A stretch of 64,000 bases of DNA from positions 1-64,000 of the forward strand of contig CAZWAY010000028.1 in NCBI GenBank assembly GCA_964631945.1, given 5' to 3'. How positions within the stretch are numbered: position 1 is the stretch's first letter; each line of letters begins with the position of its first letter. The translations under genes were made by a program, and so were the position numbers. Positions 48,901 to 57,872 of the stretch are shown piece by piece. Origin of the DNA: JABFRZ01 sp964631945 (GTDB taxonomy: Bacteria > Planctomycetota > UBA1135 > GCA-002686595). A model generated the notes under the pieces. The model saw only the letters and a list, made by a program, of their open reading frames with translations. It did not search any database and was not told where the DNA came from.

Positions 48901-50445
48901 GTGCGAGTCTCTCGATCCTCCCCCGGGCGCGCGCGCGCATTGCGCGCGGCCCGCGCGCTGCTGCTCGTCGTCGCACCCCTGCTGGGCGGGGCGGGGCTGC
49001 GCGCCGACGACGTGCTCGAGGGGCTGCGGGCCAAGCTGTGCTCGCGCGACAAGTGGGTGCGGCAGGAGGCGGTCGAGGAGCTGGCGCGAATCGGTGGCGA
49101 GGCCGCTTGGAACCTGGTGATCGAGGCTCTGGCGGACCCGAAGGGCGAGGTGGCGGACACGGCCGAGCTGGTGCTGGCCGCGCTGGACGCGCCGAAGGCG
49201 CTCGAAGCGCTCGGCAAGGAGCCCGGGCTGCGCTCGAAGGATGCGCTGGTGCGCGTGCGCGTGGCCGAGCTGCTCGGGCGGCTCCCGAAGGCGCCGCCGG
49301 CCAAGTGGTTCGAGCGTGCGTTGCAGGACGACGAGCCCGAGGCGCGGCGCATGGCCTGCTGGTCGCTCGAACGCCTGGCGCGCGCGGGCAGGCTGGACGC
49401 GGCCCTCGTCCAGGAGGTGCGGGCCGAGCTCGAGCGCGCGGCGCGTTCCGAGCGCGAGCCCCTGACGCGGGCGCGGGCCCTGGCCGCGCTGTGTGTGGTC
49501 GCGCCGGAGGCTGCCCCGGCGGCGCTGGAGATGGCCCGTCGCGAGCGCGATCCGCTCGTGCGTGGCGCGGCGGCGGCGCTGGTGGTGCCGGGGGCGGACC
49601 CCGCGGCGGCGCTGCTCGGGCTCGCGCCGCTGGTGGGCGATCCCTCGCTCTCGGTGCGGCGCGTGGCGCTCGAGAGCCTGGGCGCGCTCGGCACGCGCGG
49701 CGCCGCCGAGCGTCTGGTCGAGCGCCTCACGGCCGAGGGCGAGGAGCGCCTGCTGGTGCGCGTGGTCGAGCTCCTGCAGGGCCTCTCGGGCCAGAAGCAC
49801 CGGCGCGACCCGCGCCCCTGGAACGACTGGCTGCGCGCGCTGCCGGCCGACTGGACGGCGGGACCCGCGCGCGCGGCACCGGCCAGCGAGGATCCCGCCG
49901 CGCGCACGAGCGCGGCCTTCGCCGGGCTGCCGATCGTCTCGAAGCGCGTGGCGATCCTGATCGACCTGTCGGGCTCGATCTGGAGCCTGCGGCCCGACGG
50001 GCGGACGCGCAAGGAGATCGTGGACGGGAAGCTGCGCGAGGCGCTCGAGGCCCTGCCGGACGACACGCGCTTCAACCTGATCCCCTACACGGGCGTGCCG
50101 CACCCGTGGAAGGAGCGACTGGTCCCGGCCACGCCCGCGCGGGTGCGCGAGGCCGCGCGCTGGTTCGAGGCCTGCAAGGAGAACGGCTCGGGCAACTTCT
50201 GGGACGCGGCCCTGCTCGCATTGGAGGACCCGGAGGTGGACACCCTGGTGGTCCTGTTCGACGGCGCGCCGACCGGCGGCACGCGCCACCGGCTCGAGCT
50301 GCTCGTGCCGCTGTTCCTCGAGCGCAACTTCGCGCGCCGGGTGACGCTCGACCTGGTGCTGGTGGACGCCTCGAAGCGACTGCAACGCCTGTGGGCCGAG
50401 CTCGCGACCGGGACGGGGGGGAGGCTCGTGGCGGTGACTTTCTGA
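48901..50445 (+). CDS. exported HEAT-repeat and VWA-domain protein
   Basis: The 514-residue protein starts at GTG 48901. A signal-like hydrophobic segment (about 17-33) is followed by a HEAT-repeat solenoid (about 35-310: WVRQEAVEELARIGGEAAWN, VRRVALESLGALGTRGAAE). The C-terminal 180 residues are a von Willebrand A-type domain: VAILIDLSGSIWSL holds the DxSxS metal site, DTRFNLIPYTG follows, and VVLFDGAPTGG carries the last Asp of the MIDAS. HEAT-VWA fusions are common in planctomycetes and are thought to be extracytoplasmic. The binding partner is unknown. Confidence 0.88.
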   Translation: MRVSRSSPGRARALRAARALLLVVAPLLGGAGLRADDVLEGLRAKLCSRDKWVRQEAVEELARIGGEAAWNLVIEALADPKGEVADTAELVLAALDAPKALEALGKEPGLRSKDALVRVRVAELLGRLPKAPPAKWFERALQDDEPEARRMACWSLERLARAGRLDAALVQEVRAELERAARSEREPLTRARALAALCVVAPEAAPAALEMARRERDPLVRGAAAALVVPGADPAAALLGLAPLVGDPSLSVRRVALESLGALGTRGAAERLVERLTAEGEERLLVRVVELLQGLSGQKHRRDPRPWNDWLRALPADWTAGPARAAPASEDPAARTSAAFAGLPIVSKRVAILIDLSGSIWSLRPDGRTRKEIVDGKLREALEALPDDTRFNLIPYTGVPHPWKERLVPATPARVREAARWFEACKENGSGNFWDAALLALEDPEVDTLVVLFDGAPTGGTRHRLELLVPLFLERNFARRVTLDLVLVDASKRLQRLWAELATGTGGRLVAVTF

Positions 50446-50491
50446 GTCCGAGAGTGGACCCACGCGTCTGGGCGGTCAGAATCCCTGCGCC

Positions 50492-51169
50492 GTGTCGGAG
50501 CCCGTCCTCACGCGTGCCGCCACGCGCGCCCTCGACCGCCGCGCGATCGAGGAGTACGGCATCCCCGCGCTCGTGCTGATGGAGAACGCCGGCCGCGCCG
50601 CGGCCGACGAGGCCCAGCGCATGCTCGGCCACGGCCCCGGTCCGGTGCACGTCCTGTGCGGGCCCGGCAACAACGGGGCCGACGGGCTCGTGCTCGCGCG
50701 CACGCTCCGGAACCGTGGCCTGGAGGCGCGCGCGACGTTCGTCGGGCCGCGCGCCAAGCTCGCGGCCGGCTCGGCCGACTTCCAGAAGAACCTGCAGCTC
50801 TGGCGCGGCCTGGGCGCGGACCTGGGACTGGTCGAGGATGCGCGTGACCTCCCGGCGCTCGCGCCCGCGGCGCTGGTGGTCGACGCCCTCTTCGGCACCG
50901 GGCTCGACCGCGCGCTGGGCGAGCCCTGGGCCGGCGTGATCCGGGCCGTGAACGCGAGCGCACGGCCGGTGCTCGCGCTCGATGTGCCCAGCGGACTCGA
51001 CGCCGACACGGGCGCCGAGCTCGGGGCAGCCGTGCGCGCCACGGTCACCGTGACCTTCGTCGCCCGGAAGCCCGGGTTCGCGCTCGGCCGCGGACCCGAG
51101 CTCACGGGGCGCGTGGTGGTGGCCGAGATCGGGATCCCGCGCGAGTGGATCCAGGGGCGGCGGGGGTAG
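50492..51169 (+). CDS. nnrE: NAD(P)H-hydrate epimerase
   Basis: The 225-residue protein starts at GTG 50492. It is the stand-alone YjeF_N epimerase that interconverts the R and S forms of hydrated NAD(P)H, part of NAD(P)HX repair. Motifs: MENAGRAAADEAQ, VLCGPGNNGADGLVLARTL (GNNG.DG), VDALFGTGLDRALGEP (metal/ligand Asp) and LALDVPSGLDADTG. No ADP- or ATP-dependent dehydratase (NnrD) part is attached or adjacent. The gene ends 200 bp before the GT87-like gene. Confidence 0.92.
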   Translation: MSEPVLTRAATRALDRRAIEEYGIPALVLMENAGRAAADEAQRMLGHGPGPVHVLCGPGNNGADGLVLARTLRNRGLEARATFVGPRAKLAAGSADFQKNLQLWRGLGADLGLVEDARDLPALAPAALVVDALFGTGLDRALGEPWAGVIRAVNASARPVLALDVPSGLDADTGAELGAAVRATVTVTFVARKPGFALGRGPELTGRVVVAEIGIPREWIQGRRG

Positions 51170-51222
51170 ACGCGCTTGCGAGGTCGGAGAGGAACCGCGG
51201 GGGCGCGGAGAACGCGGAGGAC

Positions 51223-51265
51223 AGGGGAGAAGAAGGGAAGGAGGAGAGGAGAGAGGGAGGGGAAG
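51223..51265 (+). repeat. 43-base uninterrupted purine tract
   Basis: Positions 51223-51265 contain only A and G, in runs such as GGGGAGAAGAAGGG and GGAGGAGAGGAGAGAGGG. It lies between nnrE and the GT87-like gene. Such tracts can form triplex or G-quadruplex-like structures or block polymerase, but none of this can be judged here. The flanking GCGCGGAGAACGCGGAGG looks like a dispersed repeat. Confidence 0.8.
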
Positions 51266-51369
51266 CGTTGTGGAGAGTGTTGCGGCGAGGGCGCTCACGG
51301 GCTTGCGTGCGGAACGGTCCGTGCTCAATCTTTCGGTCCTTGGACACGAGCGCGACCCCCGGCGGACCC

Positions 51370-52737
51370 GTGACGCGAGCGCCGGCGAAGTCACGCCTTG
51401 CGCGCTGGCTCTTCCCAGTCGAGCCCGGTGCGCGGGCGCGGCGCGATCGGATCCTGGGGATCCTGTTCGTGCTGCTCGGCGTCGTGCTGGTCGCGCGCGC
51501 GTCGCGCAAGGGCGTGGGCGTGCTGGTCCACAACCAGGAGTGGGGCGCGCGCTTCCTGGCGCACGAGGATCCCTACTTCGATCCCGAGGTGGGGCGGCGC
51601 ATCCACGGACCCTACCCGCCCTCGCTGGCGCTGATGGCGGCGCCGCTGGCCCTCGTCCCGACGCCGGCGGCGCGCGTGCTGTGGTCGGTGCTGCAGGTCG
51701 GCGCGCTGTGGGCCTTCTACCGGCTCCTGCGCGCGCGCCTGCGGCGTCACTGGCCCGAGCTCGTGCCGCACGCGAGCGTGCTGTTCGCGCTCGCGCTGCT
51801 GCTGGTCAGTCGCTACCTCCTGCGCGACACCGCGGGCGGAGGCGGCAACCTCCTGTACTCGCTGCTGGCGCTGTCGGGGGTCGAGCTCGCGCTCGCCGGA
51901 CGCCCGGGGCTGGCCGGCTTCCCGCTCGCGCTGAGCCTGGTGCTCAAGCCCAATCTCTGGCCGCTGGTGCTGTTCCTCGCGCTGCGCGCGCGCTGGCGCG
52001 CGTTCGCGAGCACGCTCGCGCTGGGCGCGCTGCTCTTCTGCCTGCCCGCGCTGTACTTCGGCCCGCGCGCCTATGCCGAGCTGGCGCGGCACTGGGTGAG
52101 CGACGTGGTCAGCTACCAGAGCCTCGACGACCTCAACGCGCGCGATCAGGTGCCGGACGGCATGCCGCCCGCGCGCTACGGCATGAACCAGTCGCTGCGC
52201 GAGGCCACCTACCGCATGCTGCGGCCGCCCGGGGACACGGGCGCGGCCGACGTGAGCGTCGTGACCGTCGCTCCGGAGGTCGCCAGCGCGGTCGGGCGCC
52301 TGCTCGGGCTCGCGCTGCTTCTCTACGCCGGCCTGCGCGTGCGCAAGGCGCGCGACGCGCGCGGCGAATGGGTCGCGCTGCTCGGGCTCCTGCCGCTGGC
52401 GCTGCTGCTCTCGCCGGTGACCTGGAAGGCGCACCACGTCGACCTGCTGCCGAGCTTCGGCCTGCTGGTCGCCATCGCGGCGGCCGAAGCCGACACGCGC
52501 CGCTGGCTCGGCCCGTTCCTGCTCTTCTACTGGGTCGTGTGCGACCTCTTCTCGGAGGAGATCGTGGGTTCGAGCCTGCGCGACTACCTGCAGGCGCTGT
52601 CGATCGTGACGTGGATGGACATCGCGCTCGTGTTCGTGCTGCTGCGCTTCGTCACGCGCCCGGCGGCACGACCCGCGGCTCAGGCCGCGACGCCGGGCCA
52701 GCACCAGGCGAAGGCCGCGCCGGTCGCCAGGGCGTAG
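51370..52737 (+). CDS. GT87-like (DUF2029) membrane glycosyltransferase
   Basis: The 455-residue protein is started at GTG 51370. It has about ten hydrophobic helices and family-typical phrases: DPYFDPEVGRRIHGPYPPSL, LGLLPLALLLSPVTWKAHHV, and FALALLLVSRYLLRDTAGG. Enzymes of this type are alpha-mannosyl- or arabinofuranosyl-transferases that use polyprenyl-phosphate sugars in the membrane. The donor and acceptor are unknown. Its last 58 bp overlap the convergent gene ending at 52680. Confidence 0.85.
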   Translation: MTRAPAKSRLARWLFPVEPGARARRDRILGILFVLLGVVLVARASRKGVGVLVHNQEWGARFLAHEDPYFDPEVGRRIHGPYPPSLALMAAPLALVPTPAARVLWSVLQVGALWAFYRLLRARLRRHWPELVPHASVLFALALLLVSRYLLRDTAGGGGNLLYSLLALSGVELALAGRPGLAGFPLALSLVLKPNLWPLVLFLALRARWRAFASTLALGALLFCLPALYFGPRAYAELARHWVSDVVSYQSLDDLNARDQVPDGMPPARYGMNQSLREATYRMLRPPGDTGAADVSVVTVAPEVASAVGRLLGLALLLYAGLRVRKARDARGEWVALLGLLPLALLLSPVTWKAHHVDLLPSFGLLVAIAAAEADTRRWLGPFLLFYWVVCDLFSEEIVGSSLRDYLQALSIVTWMDIALVFVLLRFVTRPAARPAAQAATPGQHQAKAAPVARA

Positions 52738-53249
52738 AGCGCGCTGTCGAACACGAACTTGGCCGTGACGTTCCACGGCACGGCCTTCCAGATCGAGTCC
52801 TGCACGCTCGAGAAGGCGTAGCCGAGGAACGCGGCCGTGCTGGTGAGGCGCAGCACCATCGTCGCGTCGGCGCCGCGCGGGAGAACGATCCCGGCCAGGT
52901 AGCCGGTCAGCGCCCCGATCACGAGCGAGAGCACGAACCACTGCGCCAGGGACGGTCCGATCGAGAAGCCGCCGTTCGGTCGCAGGGTCATGTGCCCGAC
53001 CGGCCCCTGCTCGAGCTTCTTGACCATCTCGGGCGTGCACATCTCCTTCATCGAGTTGGCGCTCGGGAACATGTACATGCCGGGTTGCACGTTCTGGGCG
53101 CGGATCGCGGCCAGGACCTGGTCCTCGTTCGGCAGGCGCTTCATGTCGCTCTTGTGGATCGGCAGCGCCATGTGGATGACCGAGCTGACCACGAACACGA
53201 ACACGCCGGAGAGCAGGATCGGGAGCCAGAGATCGAGCAGGGGAACCAT
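52680..53249 (-). CDS. hypothetical membrane protein
   Basis: The 189-residue protein starts at ATG 53249, with GGAGG in front. It has an N-terminal helix (LWLPILLSGVFVFVVSSVIH), a soluble loop of about 70 residues with a Met-rich part (PGMYMFPSANSMKEM) and three C-terminal helices (ending TGAAFAWCWP). I do not recognise a named family. The gene is convergent with, and overlaps, the GT87-like gene by 58 bp. Confidence 0.75.
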   Translation of the reverse strand: MVPLLDLWLPILLSGVFVFVVSSVIHMALPIHKSDMKRLPNEDQVLAAIRAQNVQPGMYMFPSANSMKEMCTPEMVKKLEQGPVGHMTLRPNGGFSIGPSLAQWFVLSLVIGALTGYLAGIVLPRGADATMVLRLTSTAAFLGYAFSSVQDSIWKAVPWNVTAKFVFDSALYALATGAAFAWCWPGVAA

Positions 53250-53313
53250 CGAGACCCTCCTTCAGGGCTGGTAGGTCGGAGCGGTGAACAGGGTTTCGTC
53301 CGCCGTGCCGAGC

Positions 53314-54945
53314 CTACAGCTTCGGGTGGCGCAGGTGGTAGTCGGTCGCACCCTGCCAGGCCTCGGCCAGCGCCAGCACGTCGGCCTCGCCGAACAGCTT
53401 GCCCGTGAATGAGATGCTGTAGGGCGTGCCGTCCGCGCCGAAGCCGCAGGGCGCAACGAAGGTCGGGTGGCCGGAGAGGTTGGTCATGGCCACGAGCGAG
53501 CCCGCGAAGCTCGGGTGCACGATGGCCTTCACGCCCGCGAGCGTCGCCTCGAGCTCGCGGATCAGCATCGTGCGCAGCCGGTTCGCGCGGATGTAGTCCA
53601 CCGCCGGGATGAGGCTGGCCTGGCGGAACACGTTCGGCCACGCGTCGCGCGTCTGGCGCACCATCTGGTCGTCCTTCTCGCTGCGTGAGAAGTCGTCGAA
53701 GGCCGCGCCGGCCTCGGCGGCGAGCACGATCATCATCTCGTCCACCGGGAACTTCGGCAGCTCGATCTCGACCAGCTCGACGCCGAGCGTCTCGAGCTCG
53801 CCGAGAACGCTCTGGCAGCGCGCGTTCTGGCCCTCGAACGCGCCCTTCGGTACGCCGACCTTCCAGCCTCGGACGCCACGCAGGTCCGGGCGGAAGGGAG
53901 TCGCGCGCGCGAGCAACGTCGCCGCATCCCGCTCGTCGCGACCGCGGATCGCCGAGAAGACGAGGGCCGCGTCCTCGGCCGAACGCGCGATCGGCCCGAG
54001 CTTGTCCAGCGACCAGCACAGCGTCATGGCGCCGAACCGGCTCACCTCGCCGAAGGTCGGGCGCAGCGACGAGTTCCCGCAGGCCGTCGAGGGCGAGAGG
54101 ATCGAGCCGTAGGTCTCGGATCCGATCGCGAAGGGCGCGCAGCCAGCCGCGACGGCCGACGCGGATCCGGCCGAGGAGCCGCTCGAGCCCTGGTCGAGAT
54201 TCCACGGGTTGCGCGTCTGGCCGCCGAACCACACGTCGCCCCAGGCGAGCTCGCCCAGCGAGACCTTGGCGATCAGGACCGCGCCGGCCGCGTCGAGCTT
54301 CTGCACGACCGCGGCGTCGAGCGCGATGGACTGCTGCTTGAATGGCGGCGTGCCCCACGTGGTCGGGTAGCCCTCGACCGCGAGCAGGTCCTTCGCGACC
54401 CACGGGATGCCGTGCAGCTGTCCGCGGACGGGGCCTCTGGCGAGCTCCTCGTCGAGCTTCCTGGCCTGGGCCAGGGCTCGATCGCGCGTCAGCGTGACGA
54501 CGCAGTGCAGCTGCGCGTCCAGGCGCTCGAGACGCGCCATGAAGACCTCGGCCAGCTCCACGCAGGTGATCGTCTTGTCGCGAAGGTGCGCGCTCAGCTC
54601 CGGAATGCTCAGGTACGCGAGCTGCTCCAGATCCGCTGGTCGCTGCAGCGGCGGGCCGGATGCGATCGTCCCGTGGACGGCGCCCGAGTTCGTCTCGGTC
54701 GTGAGCGCGGGCGTCGGCCAGAACACGAGCGCGGGCGCCACCTCGTTCGCGAGCGGCACCGCGCGCAGGCGCTCGAACTCCTTCAGCCGCTCGAGCACGT
54801 CCGGCAGCATCAGCTCGAGCTCCTGCTCGCTGAAGTGCAGCCCGAGGACGTCGGCGGCGATGCCGACCTCCAGCGCGCCGAAGGGCGCCGGGTCCTTCGC
54901 GGTCGGGGCATCCTGGAGCAGCGCGAGCAGCACGGGAACGAGCAT
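53314..54945 (-). CDS. amidase-signature family enzyme
   Basis: The 543-residue protein starts at ATG 54945. The amidase-signature triad is K185 in WVAKDLLA, S258 in GSSGSSAGSASA, and the nucleophile S281 in ETYGSILSP. The standard sequence GGSI is YGSI here. The N-terminal 90 residues are extra and helical and begin MLVPVLLALLQDA, so a short signal or membrane tether is possible. The enzyme hydrolyses an amide bond, but the substrate cannot be deduced. It should not be read as GatA, because no gatB or gatC is near. Confidence 0.9.
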   Translation of the reverse strand: MLVPVLLALLQDAPTAKDPAPFGALEVGIAADVLGLHFSEQELELMLPDVLERLKEFERLRAVPLANEVAPALVFWPTPALTTETNSGAVHGTIASGPPLQRPADLEQLAYLSIPELSAHLRDKTITCVELAEVFMARLERLDAQLHCVVTLTRDRALAQARKLDEELARGPVRGQLHGIPWVAKDLLAVEGYPTTWGTPPFKQQSIALDAAVVQKLDAAGAVLIAKVSLGELAWGDVWFGGQTRNPWNLDQGSSGSSAGSASAVAAGCAPFAIGSETYGSILSPSTACGNSSLRPTFGEVSRFGAMTLCWSLDKLGPIARSAEDAALVFSAIRGRDERDAATLLARATPFRPDLRGVRGWKVGVPKGAFEGQNARCQSVLGELETLGVELVEIELPKFPVDEMMIVLAAEAGAAFDDFSRSEKDDQMVRQTRDAWPNVFRQASLIPAVDYIRANRLRTMLIRELEATLAGVKAIVHPSFAGSLVAMTNLSGHPTFVAPCGFGADGTPYSISFTGKLFGEADVLALAEAWQGATDYHLRHPKL

Positions 54946-55049
54946 GGTTGGGACTCCTTGGCCTGCGGGCGGGCGCGATCCTACGCGCCCCTTCTGCTGG
55001 AACGTGCGCCTCTGCTAGAACATGCGCCCTTTTCCAGCGGAGAGCGCGC

Positions 55050-55871
55050 ATGAGCCCGATGACCCCCCAGCCGATGCCGAACGGCAAGGTGAGCTACGCC
55101 AGCGACGGTGCGCTGGCCCTGCTGACGCTCACCAACCCGCCTGCCAACGGCTACTCCTACGAGATGATGCGCGACCTCGACGAGGCCGTGCTGCGCGCGC
55201 GCTTCGACGACGCGATCCAGGTGCTGGTGCTGGCCGGGGCGGGCGAGAAGTTCTTCTGCGCGGGCGCCGACATCGCGATGCTCGACGCGGTCACGCCGAC
55301 CTTCAAGTACGCCTTCTGTCTGCACGCGAACGAGACGCTCCTGCGCCTGGAGCACACGCCCAAGCTCGTGATCGCGGCCCTGGGCGGGCACTGCGTCGGC
55401 GGCGGGCTCGAGATCGCGCTGGCGGCCGACCTGCGCTTCGCGCGCAAGGGCTCGGGCAAGTGCGGGCTGCCCGAGATCTCGCTGGGCGTGCTGCCGGGCA
55501 CGGGCGGGACGCAACGCCTGGCGCGCGTGCTCGGGAAGTCGAAGGCGATCGAGCTCATGACCGGCGGCGAGCTCTTCGACTACGAGACGGCCGAGCGCCT
55601 GGGCCTCGTCAACCGCATCCTCGACGCCAAGGACGAGGCCGGCTTCCTGGAGCAGGTGCTGGAGCTCGCGCGCGGCTACTGCGCGCCGAGGAAGGCCGCG
55701 CTCGCGGTCGGGCACATCAAGCGCGCCGTGCAGACCGGGCTCGAGATCCCGCTCGAGTCCGCGCTGGCGCTCGAGCGCGAGCTGCAGGCCAAGCTGTTCG
55801 CCTCGGCCGATGCCAGGGAGGGCATCGCCGCCTTCGTCGAGAAGCGTCCGGCACGCTTCCAGGGCCGCTAG
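55050..55871 (+). CDS. enoyl-CoA hydratase/isomerase family protein
   Basis: The 273-residue protein starts at ATG 55050, with GGAG in front. The crotonase fold is clear: EKFFCAGADIAMLD, LGGHCVGGGLEIALAADLRF (oxyanion hole) and LPEISLGVLPGTGGTQRLAR with the catalytic Glu. It would hydrate trans-2-enoyl-CoA in fatty-acid or amino-acid breakdown. The gene begins a same-strand series with the MDR oxidoreductase 2 bp behind it and 3-hydroxyacyl-CoA dehydrogenase 18 bp further. Confidence 0.93.
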   Translation: MSPMTPQPMPNGKVSYASDGALALLTLTNPPANGYSYEMMRDLDEAVLRARFDDAIQVLVLAGAGEKFFCAGADIAMLDAVTPTFKYAFCLHANETLLRLEHTPKLVIAALGGHCVGGGLEIALAADLRFARKGSGKCGLPEISLGVLPGTGGTQRLARVLGKSKAIELMTGGELFDYETAERLGLVNRILDAKDEAGFLEQVLELARGYCAPRKAALAVGHIKRAVQTGLEIPLESALALERELQAKLFASADAREGIAAFVEKRPARFQGR

Positions 55872-55873
55872 CG

Positions 55874-56926
55874 ATGGGCGTCCCGAGCAGCATGCAAGCG
55901 GTCCGCATCCACGCCCACGGTGGGCCGGAGGTGCTGCGCGTCGAGGACGTTCCCGTGCCGAAGCCCGCGCCCGGGCAGGCCCTGGTGAAGGTGCTGGGCG
56001 TCTCGCTCAACCACCTCGACCTGTGGGTGCGCCGCGGCATGCCGGGCTTTCCCGTGGCGTTCCCGCGCATCCTCGGGTGCGACGGAACGGGCGAGGTCGT
56101 GGCGCTCGGCGCCGGGGTCACGAACCTCCGGCTGGCGGACAAGGTCGTGATCGAGCCGGGCTACAGCTCGGGCGGGTCCCCGGAGGACAGGGCCGGCAAC
56201 GATCACCTCGCGCCCGACTACTCGATCCGCGGCGAGCACTGCGACGGGATCGCGTGCGAGTACGCGGCCGTCGAGGCGCGCTACCTCTTGCCGTTGCCCG
56301 GGGGCCTCGATCCCGTGCAGGCCGCGGCCGCGCCGCTCGTGTTCATCACCGCCTGGGGGCTGGTCGTGACGCGCGCCAGGGTCCAGGCCGGCGAGAGCGT
56401 GCTCGTGCTGGGCGGCGCGAGCGGCGTGGGCTCGGCCGCGATCCAGATCGCGCGCCAGCGCGGCGCGCGCGTCTTCGCCACCGCCGGCAGCGCGGACAAG
56501 CAGCGCCTGTGCCGCGAACTCGGGGCCGAGGCCGTGCTCGACCACCGCCAGGCGGGCTGGGGCAAGGAGCTCAAGGCGCTCACCGGCGGCCAGGGTTGCG
56601 AGGTGGTCGTCGAGCACGTCGGCCCGGCCACCTGGAAGACCTCGATGGCGGTGCTGGCCCGCAACGGGCGCCTGGTGACCTGCGGTGGCACGACCGGCGC
56701 CGTGGTCGAGCTCGCCCTGCCGCACCTCTTCATCAAGAACCAGGCGGTGCTCGGCTCGACCATGGGGCCGCGCTCGGCCTATCCCGAGATCTTCGCGCGT
56801 CTGGCCGAGGGCGTCTTCCGGCCGGTGGTGGACGCCGTCCTGCCGCTCTCGAAGGTGCGCGAGGCCCACGAGCGCCTCGAGGGCCGCGCCGTCGTCGGCA
56901 AGCTCGTACTCGTCCCCGGACGGTAG
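55874..56926 (+). CDS. quinone/alcohol oxidoreductase, MDR family
   Basis: The 350-residue protein starts at ATG 55874. The NAD(P)-binding motif is VLVLGGASGVGSAAIQIARQ (GxGxxG-type as GASGVG). LGCDGTGEVVALGAGV and the early GGPEVLRVEDVPVPKPAPG belong to the GroES-like domain. The structural zinc loop has only RGEHCDGIACEY instead of the four-Cys set, so it may be zinc-free. Candidates include zeta-crystallin-type quinone reductase and acryloyl/crotonyl-CoA reductase; the latter fits its neighbours best but is not proven. Confidence 0.9.
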   Translation: MGVPSSMQAVRIHAHGGPEVLRVEDVPVPKPAPGQALVKVLGVSLNHLDLWVRRGMPGFPVAFPRILGCDGTGEVVALGAGVTNLRLADKVVIEPGYSSGGSPEDRAGNDHLAPDYSIRGEHCDGIACEYAAVEARYLLPLPGGLDPVQAAAAPLVFITAWGLVVTRARVQAGESVLVLGGASGVGSAAIQIARQRGARVFATAGSADKQRLCRELGAEAVLDHRQAGWGKELKALTGGQGCEVVVEHVGPATWKTSMAVLARNGRLVTCGGTTGAVVELALPHLFIKNQAVLGSTMGPRSAYPEIFARLAEGVFRPVVDAVLPLSKVREAHERLEGRAVVGKLVLVPGR

Positions 56927-56944
56927 CCACGCAGCAGGAGCTCC

Positions 56945-57805
56945 ATGAGAACGGCCGATTCCCTCACTCGCGCGGCGGTCCTGGGCTCGGGCACGATGGG
57001 CCACGGCATCGCGCAGGTGCTGGCCATGGCAGGCATCCAGACGCGCGTGTACGACGTGCAGGAAGCCGCGCTCGCCGGCGCGCGCGCCAAGGTGCGCGCC
57101 AACCTGGAGCAGGGCGTGGAGAAGGGCAAGCTGAGCGCCAGCCTGCGCGACACGACGCTGGCGGCGCTCGAGTTCACCAGCGACCTCGCGCTGGCGACCG
57201 CCGAGGCCGAGGTCGTGATCGAGGCCGTGCCCGAGCGGCTCGAGCTCAAGCGCGCGCTGTTCGCCGAGCTCGGGCGTCTACCGGCCGGGGTGCTCCTGGC
57301 CACGAACACCTCGTCGCTCTCGATCACGGCCATCGCCGCGGCCGCCGCGCACCCCGAGCGCGTGGTCGGCATGCACTTCTTCAACCCCGTGCACCTGATG
57401 AAGCTGGTCGAGGTGGTGCGCGCCGAGCACAGCTCGCGGCCCGCGCTCGAGCTGGCGCGCGCGCTCGCGCTGCGCCTCGGCAAGGATCCGATCGAGGTCG
57501 CCGACGCGCCGGGCTTCGCCTCCTCGCGCCTCGGGATCGCGATCGGGCTCGAGGCCATCCGCATGCTCGAGGCCGGGGTCGCCGCTGCGGCCGACATCGA
57601 CAAGGCCATGACGCTCGGCTACGGTTTTCCCATGGGGCCGCTGCGCCTGACGGACCTGGTGGGCCTGGACGTGCGCCTCGCGATCGCCGAATACCTCGCC
57701 AAGGAGCTGGGCGAGCGCTTCACCCCGCCGCAGCTGCTGCGCGACAAGGTCGCGCGCGGCGAACTCGGCAAGAAGAGCGGCCGCGGCTTCTACGAGTGGT
57801 CATGA
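56945..57805 (+). CDS. hbd: 3-hydroxybutyryl-CoA dehydrogenase
   Basis: The 286-residue protein starts at ATG 56945 with AGGAG close upstream. The NAD-binding motif is VLGSGTMGHGIAQVLAMAG. The family pattern continues with NTSSLSITAIAAAAAHPERV, VGMHFFNPVHLMKLVEVV (catalytic His) and the C-terminal GYGFPMGPLRLTDLVGLDV. It oxidises 3-hydroxyacyl-CoA with NAD. With the hydratase and the MDR gene it forms a three-gene unit for short-chain acyl-CoA conversion. No thiolase is in the unit. Confidence 0.95.
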   Translation: MRTADSLTRAAVLGSGTMGHGIAQVLAMAGIQTRVYDVQEAALAGARAKVRANLEQGVEKGKLSASLRDTTLAALEFTSDLALATAEAEVVIEAVPERLELKRALFAELGRLPAGVLLATNTSSLSITAIAAAAAHPERVVGMHFFNPVHLMKLVEVVRAEHSSRPALELARALALRLGKDPIEVADAPGFASSRLGIAIGLEAIRMLEAGVAAAADIDKAMTLGYGFPMGPLRLTDLVGLDVRLAIAEYLAKELGERFTPPQLLRDKVARGELGKKSGRGFYEWS

Positions 57806-57872
57806 GGGCCGCCGCTTCGAGCATCGACTGCGTGCGCGCGCTCGGCCAGGCCCGGCGGCGAGGAGCGGCGCG

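Noticed and set aside
48204..50075. 623-residue open frame reading through the N-gap on the minus strand
   Set aside because: It runs through unknown bases and opposes the MuiA-family and HEAT-VWA genes.
53314..54945. amidase taken as GatA of the tRNA-amidotransferase
   Set aside because: There are no gatB or gatC genes nearby, and the N-terminal extension and YGSI nucleophile motif fit a general amidase better.
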